Source of the DNA: Pseudodesulfovibrio sp. zrk46
GTDB taxonomy: Bacteria; Desulfobacterota; Desulfovibrionia; Desulfovibrionales; Desulfovibrionaceae
Direction: 5' to 3'
Assembly (NCBI RefSeq): GCF_012516435.1
Contig: NZ_CP051216.1
Coordinates: 1,490,001 to 1,554,000 of the forward strand
Length of the DNA: 64,000 nucleotides
Shown: piece after piece, positions 57,682 through 64,000 of the stretch
Layout of the letters: each line of letters begins with the position of its first letter
Numbering within the stretch: position 1 is the stretch's first letter
The notes under the pieces: generated by a model
Seen by the model: only the letters and a program-made list of their open reading frames with translations
Told to the model about the DNA's origin: nothing
Databases searched by the model: none
Made by a program: the position numbers and the translations under genes

Positions 57682-58030
57682 ATTGGTCATCAAGCCCGAT
57701 GAGTTGGCGCATTTCCCGGACGGGGCAGGGTATCGCTGGCTGGAGTTGTTTGACCCGGTTGGCAGCTATGGCCATGCCGCCATTTGCCAGCGAAAGGCCA
57801 TGCTCGAATTGCATGTGTCGCTCACACGATGGGGGCCGAATATTCGTCGGAGCATGGTCTCGGACGTGGAGTGGCTCAAGGGTGAAGGTCGACGGTTGGG
57901 AGTGTCACGAATCACAGGAATGAGGGCGGATGCGAGCGGGGTGTTTGCGCCTGAACTCTTTCGCTTCGCCCGTCTTTTCGGATTTTCCGAGCAGAGCGTG
58001 GTGCAATTCGCGACCATGGAGTTAGATTGA
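57668..58030 (+). CDS. Uncharacterised partner of the terminase gene
   Basis: Protein of 120 residues from the ATG at 57668, which overlaps the terL end and has GGGAG upstream. Contains LELFDPVGSYGHAAICQRKA and WLKGEGRRLGVSRITGMRAD, then LFRFARLFGFSEQSVVQFAT, with a GNAT-like feel (a strand, a helix with RLGVSRI and RLFGF at the end). The family is not recognised; small GNAT-like proteins beside terminase genes are known in some phages. Last gene of the terminase unit before a terminator. Confidence 0.65.
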   Translation: MSVRELVIKPDELAHFPDGAGYRWLELFDPVGSYGHAAICQRKAMLELHVSLTRWGPNIRRSMVSDVEWLKGEGRRLGVSRITGMRADASGVFAPELFRFARLFGFSEQSVVQFATMELD

Positions 58031-58074
58031 ACGATTGGTGTAAAATGCTCTTATGACGAAGAAAGTTCGTTTGT

Positions 58075-58131
58075 ATAGGGATTTCTTCTTGTTTGGACTA
58101 TGTCTAGACTCGGGAGAAATCCCTATTTTTT
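58075..58131 (+). terminator. Intrinsic terminator of the terminase unit
   Basis: ATAGGGATTTCT pairs with AGAAATCCCTAT across a 28-base loop, followed by TTTTTT. It closes the terL unit before the adhesin gene. Confidence 0.8.
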
Positions 58132-58203
58132 GCGTGGCGCTTGTGTGGGTGTTGGCAGAATGTTATACAGCATACTGTAGGAATATTATATGGGAGAGGA
58201 GTC

Positions 58204-61200
58204 ATGGCCGATCCAGCAAGCCAAATTGGTGAAATTACTATTGCCTATGGAACCACTACCGCAGAAGGCGACGAGGGTGTCAGACCCCTGTCTGCGGGGA
58301 GCCCTGTCTTTGCCGACGACCTGATCAAAACTTCCGGTCCCGGCTCGGCTGTCGAAATAAAATTCATTGACGGTGCCCTGCTTTCGCAGGGGCCGAATTC
58401 CTCCATCGTCCTCGATTCCTACGTCTTTAATCCCGATCAATCCGCTGGTGAAATGACCGTGAAGCTGCTGGAAGGCACCTTCCGTTCGGTCACGGGTGAG
58501 ATCGTGGACTTGAATCCCGAGGCCTTTTCTCTTGAAACCCCGCTGGCCACTATCGGTATCCGCGGTACCACCACCGGCCACACCGTGGCTCCCAATGGGC
58601 AGGAAGCCCACGTGGTTGTCGACTTCGTGGACAAACCGGTTGTCATTCGTTCCGCTACAGGCGGACCTGTTCGTGTTGTGACGCAGGACGGAATGTCTGT
58701 GTCTGCTACCTCGACAGGTATTTCTCCTGTCTTCCGGGCCACTCAATCTCAGCTGGCCTCTTTTGAACAACTTTCCAGTCAGTCTTTGCAACAGGGGGCA
58801 CCTGTAGTTGATCCCAGAGCTGCGGAAGAAGCCGCAGAAGAAGCCGAAGAGGCTGCAGAAGAAGCCCAAGAGGTCGCAGAAGAGGCCGCGGAAGAGGCCG
58901 CTGCTGCCGAAGCCGAAGCCGAGGCCGCCGAAGCCGCTGCACAGGCCGCTGCCGAAGCTGCCGCACAGGCCGCCGCTGAAGCGGAAGCTGCTGCACAGGC
59001 CGCCGCCGAGTTGGCCGCACAGGCTGCTGCGGATGCCGCTGCCCAAGCCGCTGCCGAAGCCGCTGCTGCCGAAGCTGCCGCCCTTGCGCAGGCCGCTGCC
59101 GAAGCCGCTGCTCAACAGGCTGCTGCCGAAGCCGCCCAGGCTGCTGCCGAAGCTGCCGCTCAGGCTGCTCAACAGGCTGCCGCCGAGGCCGCCGCCGAAG
59201 CCGCTGCCGCGCAGGCCGCTGCCCAAGCTGCCGCTGCACAGGCCGCTGCCGCACAGGCCGCTACCGTGCCTGCGCCTACCACAGACCCGCAGACCGATCA
59301 GGGCGACGACGGGCAAGATGGTGATGGCGACGACGGAGATGATGGTGGCGACCCCGGTGATGATCCCGACGATACTCCTGATCCGACAGGGCAGGACGTG
59401 CCCACTAATCCAGTGGTGCCTCCGCCGACGACAACGACGACGCCTCCGCCCACGACAGGGACTACTACTCCGACGCCGACAGCGCCAACGACTCCGGAGC
59501 CCCCGCCGGCAGCACCGGAGCCAGACCCGATTGATGACGGCAACACCAACACTGAGAACGTGGTCATTCTGGATCTGTCTAACTGGGGTGACAATCTGAC
59601 TGTGGATCTGGACGCCAGTCCGGCCTACTACCAGACCACCGGTGACGATTCCACCAAGGTGAATCTGGTGAACACCAATCTTGAGACATTTACCGTCACC
59701 ACGGTGTTCGGTGAAACCAGCTACGACAACATCATCATCGGCAATGATGTGAACAACCAGTTGTATGGCGGCACGGGCGCCAACTCGCTGGATGGTGGTC
59801 TCGGCAATGACCTGCTGGCAGTGGGGTCATATGACAGCACCACGAACGTGTACACATTGGGGCAGATCTCCAACGACGACTCCATCGCCGGCGGTGATGG
59901 CGTCGATACGCTGAAATTTGACGGCAACAGTACGGATACTCTGGACGGCGGCGCCCTCGGCCATGTGTCGTCCATTGAATACATCGTGACAGGAAACTCG
60001 GCGGTGGATATCGCTTCCACGCCGGACGCGCTGGTCGATTCCGGCACCACGTTGCAGCTTGACGCATCCCTTGCTTCGTCCGTCCGGTTCATGGGTGACA
60101 ACGACACGGACAGCTCTTTCTACATGGTGGGCAGTGCCGGGAATGACACCCTGGCTGGCTCGACTCTGGCCGACACCCTGTTCGGCGGATTGGGCGACGA
60201 CTGTCTGATCGGCAACGCAGGTGACGACACTATCGCGGGCACCTCGGGCGGCGCTGATTCCATTGCCAGTGGCGATGACGATGATGCCATCTACATGGGC
60301 ACCAAACTGGACGTGAACGATGTAATCGACGGCGGTTCCGGTCACGATACCTTGAATTTTACGGACGCCACATCAAGCGGCGACGATCTGGACAACGTGT
60401 CCAACGTGGAGACCATCATTCTGGGCACCACGGCAACGACCATCGCCATTGATGCGGACGGCATTGTCGGCAGCGGCGAGACCGCTACCATCAACGGCAC
60501 CTGGGCCGCTTCCCTTGATTTCGACGCCAGCGGCATGAGCGCTGACAACGCCTTCCACATCATCGGCACCAGCGGTGCGGACACCATCGTGGGCGGCGGG
60601 CAGGAAGATACCATTGAAGGCGGCCTCGGAGCAGATTCGCTGGATGGCGGGCTCGGCAATGACCTCCTTTCCTACTCCATTGCCGTGGATGACATGGTCA
60701 TCGATCTGGATGCGGATTCCGTATCCGGCCTCCTTGCCACTGGTGATACCATTGTCTGGTCTTCGTTCACCAGCGCGGCTGGCGGCAGCGGGGATGATTC
60801 CATTACCGGCGATGCCAGCGGCAACCTGCTGATAGGCAACGGCGGTGTCGATACCCTGTCCGGCGGTGACGGTGACGACACGTTCCGCTTCAATACCGGC
60901 GACATAGTGACCGGTGAGGAAGTGCTCGGCGGCGCAGGAACCGGGGACATGATCTCGGTACAAACGTCCACCGATTTTACCCACGCCACCATGACCGACC
61001 TTGAAAAGGTGGAGATTTGGGCAGGGCAGACCGCTACCTTTGATGTCGGAAAATCCGCCCTGTTGGGTGGGTTGACCACGATAATCGCCTCCGGGACCAC
61101 TGCCGTGGAGACCTTCGGATATCAGGGGACTGACGGCAACGATTCGCTGGATATCAGCAGCGTATCAGCCACCTTCCTCGACTGGGGAAGCGAAGACCTG

Positions 61201-64000
61201 TTCAAGCTGGAAGGCTTTGGCGGAGACGATACCATTACGGGCGGCGCCAAGAACGACATCATCGAGGGCGGCGACGGTGCGGACGTGCTGGACGGCGGTG
61301 GCGGAACCAATACGCTCACCTATGCAAGCTCCACCGTGGGTGTCTCTATCGACATGACAGGGCAGACGGCCTCTGGCGGTCACGCGACCGGAGATACGAT
61401 TACATGGGCATCCTTCTCCAGTATTGTCGGTGGCTCGGGCGGCGACTCCATCACCGGAACCACGGGCAATGAGACCTTGTCGGGCGGGGCAGGAAACGAC
61501 TTCCTCTACGGCGGTGGCGGCAGCGATACCGTTCTTGGCGGTACAGGTGACGACACCATCGCCTTCAATCCCGTGGCCCAGACCGCAGACGGCGGAGACG
61601 GCACGGATACCATGCGCTTTGACGGCGCGAGCGAAGATTTCACGGCGTCGACCCTCTCCAATTTCGAGGTCCTTCAGTTCAATCATTCCTCGGCAGACAG
61701 CAGCACCACCTTCAATCTGGCCGATCTGATGGCGTGGACCGTCACTGTCTCGGCAGCGGCGGACGCCTACAAGCAGACCCTTGAAGTGCTGGGCACTGTG
61801 AGCGGCGAGGACATCGACCTGACCACGCTGACTCTCGGGACCAACTGGGACACCTCCGGCGACGTCCTGTCCGTGGATGCCGAAGCTGGCGATGACACCA
61901 TCACTGGTAGTGCCGGAAGTGACCTCATCATGGGTGATGCCGGCGCAGACTCCATCCTTGGCGGCGCAGGTGCGGATACCATCTATGGCGCGGATTCGGC
62001 AGACGGTACGGATGGCGCAGATACCATTGACGGCGGCGCAGGGGATGACTCCATCTGGGCCGAGGGCGCGAACGATGTCGTGTCCGGCGGGCTTGGCGGC
62101 GACTACCTGAACGGTGGAACGGGCAACGATACCATGGATGGCGGTGACGGCAACGACTCCATGGACGGCTGGTCCGGTGATGACTCCCTGTCCGGTGGGG
62201 CGGGCGACGATACTATCCACGGCTATCTGGGCGCGGACACCATTGAGGGTGGCGCGGGTGCGGATACCCTGTCCGGTGGTGATGACAATGACACCCTCTC
62301 CTATGCCAGTGACACCTCAGGCGTGTCCGTCAACCTGGCTACTGGTGCGACCTCTGGCGGTCATGCTGAGGGTGACGATATTTCTGCGGCGGACTTTGAG
62401 GGCGTATTGGGCGGCTCGGGCAATGACAGCCTGACCGGTTCCACGAACGTGGAAGTTCTCAAGGGCGGCGCTGGCAACGACACGCTGACCAGTGGCCAGG
62501 CCGACACCCTGCTGGGCGAGGCCGGCAATGATTCCCTCACCGGCGGTGCCGGAGACGATTACATGTCCGGTGGTGACGGTGCGGATTATCTGTATGGCGC
62601 AGGCGGCGCGGATACCATTTACGGCGATGCCGGTAACGACACCATTGCCGTCAATCCGGTAGTAACCGCTGGTGGCACCATCGACGGTGGCGACGATACC
62701 GATACCATCCTCATTGCGGGCACTTCCGAAGACCTGACCGCTGCTACCATCACCGGGATCGAGGTGGTGGAGTTTGGCAATTCCTCTGCCGATTCCGAGG
62801 CCATTTTCAATCTGGGCGATGTGCAGAGCTGGACGATTAATGTCAGCGCGGCGGCGTCGGCCTATACCCAGACCCTGCACCTCGTGGGCACCACGGGTGG
62901 CGATACCTACACTCTTTCGACAACAACGGACTTCACCCTTGGCTCCAATTGGGACGGGGCTGACGATATCCTCAAGTTCGCGGGCGGTGACGGGGCGGAC
63001 TCCATTACCGGTTCGGCCAAGACGGAGTATCTGCTCGGCGAAGCCGGCAACGATACGCTGTGGGGCGTCTCGGGCAATGATACGCTGGTGGGCGGTCTCG
63101 ACAATGACTCGCTCATCAGTGGCGATGGCAACACCCTGTTGCAGGGCGAAGACGGCAACGATGTTCTTCGCTATGCGGACGGTGTCGCCACCCTGCAGGG
63201 CGGTGTGGGCGATGACACCATTGAGCTGGCGGCCAATGTTGAGGCCGGTTCCAGTTTCGATGGCGGTGACGGTACTGCCGATGTGCTGAAGGTTGTGGCC
63301 ACGCGTGGCATGACCGAACTGACGGCCCTTGATGGCGTTGAGATTCTTGAGATGTCAGCAGGGACATCCACCGCGTTCGACGCTGATCTGGCGACCGGAA
63401 AAACATGGGAAGTTCAGGGGCAGACGAGCTCGACCGAGTTCATCAGCATGCAGGGCTTTACCAATGACGGCACCTATGATTTCTCCGGCCTGACGTTTAC
63501 CAACTGGGACGGAGCGGACGGCGACTATTTGAAGATTCACAACATCGCGGGCGGCAGTGAACACATCACCGGTTCCGTGATGAACGACTCCTTCTCCGGG
63601 AGCAGCGGGCAGGATACCTACATTGGTCTGGCCGGAGATGATACCATGGACGGCGGCGTGGGCCATGACTCCCTTGACGGCGGATCAGGCAACGACTCCC
63701 TGCTGGGTGGTGAAGGCAACGATATCCTGAAGGTGGACGGTAACGATAGCGCCTACCTGAACGGCGGCGCAGGCGACGACTCCCTGAACGGTGGCGCATC
63801 CGGTAATGGCGGCTCTGTCACTTTGGTCGGTGGCGCAGGCGTCGACTCCATGTACGGAGCGTATGACAGCAACAATATTTTCGAGTTCGACACCGGCGAT
63901 GTGGAAGCGGGCGAGATCATTGATGGCGCTGATTCAGGCGGCATAGACAGCATCGTGGTCAACTCCAGCACGGACTTCCGGCTGGCGTCCACCTTCCAGG
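58204..64000 (+). CDS. Giant FecR / Ala-rich / RTX calcium-binding adhesin, partial
   Basis: Open from the ATG at 58204 (GGAGAGGAG upstream) to the window edge: 1,932 codons, no stop. Residues about 8-150 are a FecR-like domain (LLEGTFRSVTGEIVDLNPEA, ETPLATIGIRGTTTG). Residues 205-353 are an Ala/Glu/Gln-rich helix-forming stretch; 363-446 are Asp/Gly- then Pro/Thr-rich. From about residue 496 come many RTX nonapeptide blocks (GGLGNDLL, GGDGNDVL types) separated by beta-rich segments, repeated in units of roughly 150-200 residues. No Sec signal; a C-terminal type I secretion signal is expected beyond the window. Relatives in D. vulgaris serve biofilm formation. Confidence 0.9.
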   Translation, partial: MADPASQIGEITIAYGTTTAEGDEGVRPLSAGSPVFADDLIKTSGPGSAVEIKFIDGALLSQGPNSSIVLDSYVFNPDQSAGEMTVKLLEGTFRSVTGEIVDLNPEAFSLETPLATIGIRGTTTGHTVAPNGQEAHVVVDFVDKPVVIRSATGGPVRVVTQDGMSVSATSTGISPVFRATQSQLASFEQLSSQSLQQGAPVVDPRAAEEAAEEAEEAAEEAQEVAEEAAEEAAAAEAEAEAAEAAAQAAAEAAAQAAAEAEAAAQAAAELAAQAAADAAAQAAAEAAAAEAAALAQAAAEAAAQQAAAEAAQAAAEAAAQAAQQAAAEAAAEAAAAQAAAQAAAAQAAAAQAATVPAPTTDPQTDQGDDGQDGDGDDGDDGGDPGDDPDDTPDPTGQDVPTNPVVPPPTTTTTPPPTTGTTTPTPTAPTTPEPPPAAPEPDPIDDGNTNTENVVILDLSNWGDNLTVDLDASPAYYQTTGDDSTKVNLVNTNLETFTVTTVFGETSYDNIIIGNDVNNQLYGGTGANSLDGGLGNDLLAVGSYDSTTNVYTLGQISNDDSIAGGDGVDTLKFDGNSTDTLDGGALGHVSSIEYIVTGNSAVDIASTPDALVDSGTTLQLDASLASSVRFMGDNDTDSSFYMVGSAGNDTLAGSTLADTLFGGLGDDCLIGNAGDDTIAGTSGGADSIASGDDDDAIYMGTKLDVNDVIDGGSGHDTLNFTDATSSGDDLDNVSNVETIILGTTATTIAIDADGIVGSGETATINGTWAASLDFDASGMSADNAFHIIGTSGADTIVGGGQEDTIEGGLGADSLDGGLGNDLLSYSIAVDDMVIDLDADSVSGLLATGDTIVWSSFTSAAGGSGDDSITGDASGNLLIGNGGVDTLSGGDGDDTFRFNTGDIVTGEEVLGGAGTGDMISVQTSTDFTHATMTDLEKVEIWAGQTATFDVGKSALLGGLTTIIASGTTAVETFGYQGTDGNDSLDISSVSATFLDWGSEDLFKLEGFGGDDTITGGAKNDIIEGGDGADVLDGGGGTNTLTYASSTVGVSIDMTGQTASGGHATGDTITWASFSSIVGGSGGDSITGTTGNETLSGGAGNDFLYGGGGSDTVLGGTGDDTIAFNPVAQTADGGDGTDTMRFDGASEDFTASTLSNFEVLQFNHSSADSSTTFNLADLMAWTVTVSAAADAYKQTLEVLGTVSGEDIDLTTLTLGTNWDTSGDVLSVDAEAGDDTITGSAGSDLIMGDAGADSILGGAGADTIYGADSADGTDGADTIDGGAGDDSIWAEGANDVVSGGLGGDYLNGGTGNDTMDGGDGNDSMDGWSGDDSLSGGAGDDTIHGYLGADTIEGGAGADTLSGGDDNDTLSYASDTSGVSVNLATGATSGGHAEGDDISAADFEGVLGGSGNDSLTGSTNVEVLKGGAGNDTLTSGQADTLLGEAGNDSLTGGAGDDYMSGGDGADYLYGAGGADTIYGDAGNDTIAVNPVVTAGGTIDGGDDTDTILIAGTSEDLTAATITGIEVVEFGNSSADSEAIFNLGDVQSWTINVSAAASAYTQTLHLVGTTGGDTYTLSTTTDFTLGSNWDGADDILKFAGGDGADSITGSAKTEYLLGEAGNDTLWGVSGNDTLVGGLDNDSLISGDGNTLLQGEDGNDVLRYADGVATLQGGVGDDTIELAANVEAGSSFDGGDGTADVLKVVATRGMTELTALDGVEILEMSAGTSTAFDADLATGKTWEVQGQTSSTEFISMQGFTNDGTYDFSGLTFTNWDGADGDYLKIHNIAGGSEHITGSVMNDSFSGSSGQDTYIGLAGDDTMDGGVGHDSLDGGSGNDSLLGGEGNDILKVDGNDSAYLNGGAGDDSLNGGASGNGGSVTLVGGAGVDSMYGAYDSNNIFEFDTGDVEAGEIIDGADSGGIDSIVVNSSTDFRLASTFQ

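Noticed and set aside
30521..58030. A single ordinary prophage
   Set aside because: Cellular genes on both strands separate the phage-type units, no integrase or duplicated attachment site is seen, and head genes are missing.
58186..59316. Long Gly/Ser-rich minus-strand frame opposite the adhesin
   Set aside because: It is the reverse reading of the repetitive Ala-rich and FecR coding sequence; its low complexity mirrors GCC/GCT repeats and there is no ribosome binding site of its own.
59690..64000. Repeated DNA blocks as a CRISPR-like array
   Set aside because: The repeats are in frame, 9 codon-type RTX units without uniform spacers, and lie inside one open coding region.

Overview
The window looks like a chromosomal segment of a sulfate-reducing Desulfobacterota bacterium close to Desulfovibrio/Pseudodesulfovibrio. 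Evidence is a flavoredoxin-type flavoprotein, an archaeal-type DeoC-family aldolase of the alternative aromatic pathway, an N_NLPC_P60/SH3/NlpC lipoprotein of the kind characterised in D. vulgaris, many PAS/EAL-HDOD/HD-GYP signalling proteins and moderately high GC. The assignment is inference from gene content; there is no rRNA or tRNA gene here.

Layout. 1-1.5 kb: start of an ECF-type sigma factor and two related secreted 11-residue-repeat proteins. 1.6-10.3 kb: amidohydrolase, multi-PAS histidine kinase, CPBP protease plus glycosyltransferase, and a large ACD-like/GNAT protein acetyltransferase. 10.4-16.2 kb: three tandem family-3 solute-binding paralogs, an acidic repeat protein, a STAS-like protein, a patatin lipoprotein and a secreted protein. 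16.3-25.8 kb: acetyl-CoA synthetase (acs) behind a phased repeat array, then a nitrogen-control block (sigma-54 promoter, amt, glnB, a strongly structured leader or small RNA, a lipoprotein, glnD). 25.9-41.9 kb: EAL-HDOD, aldolase, HEAT-repeat protein, cell-wall enzymes, a chemoreceptor with two periplasmic zinc-binding-like domains, and HD-GYP.

The most unusual content is a set of intact podovirus-type genes scattered in small units among ordinary cellular genes: an autocleavable CI-type repressor divergent from a DUF5675 lysis-type gene and a small winged-HTH gene (30.5-32.1 kb); a lone tail tubular protein A (42.2 kb); a five-gene nozzle, internal-protein and tail-fibre operon (45.7-50.8 kb); a holin plus XhlA-like pair (54.75-55.4 kb); and a large terminase with a partner (56.4-58.0 kb). 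Portal, capsid, integrase and attachment sites are absent. Three of these units share a promoter-region architecture: GTCAACACCT, then ACCCG/GCCCG 48-49 bases on, then an A-rich element and a TAnnnT -10-like box about 81 bases on. This suggests a dispersed but co-regulated phage-derived particle, such as a gene transfer agent, under an SOS-type repressor and possibly a small activator. That function is a hypothesis; the genes and motifs are seen directly.

Other themes are a family of about 140-300 bp intergenic repeats (six copies, one with a perfect 25-bp inverted repeat) and, at the right edge, a giant FecR/Ala-rich/RTX adhesin running off the window.
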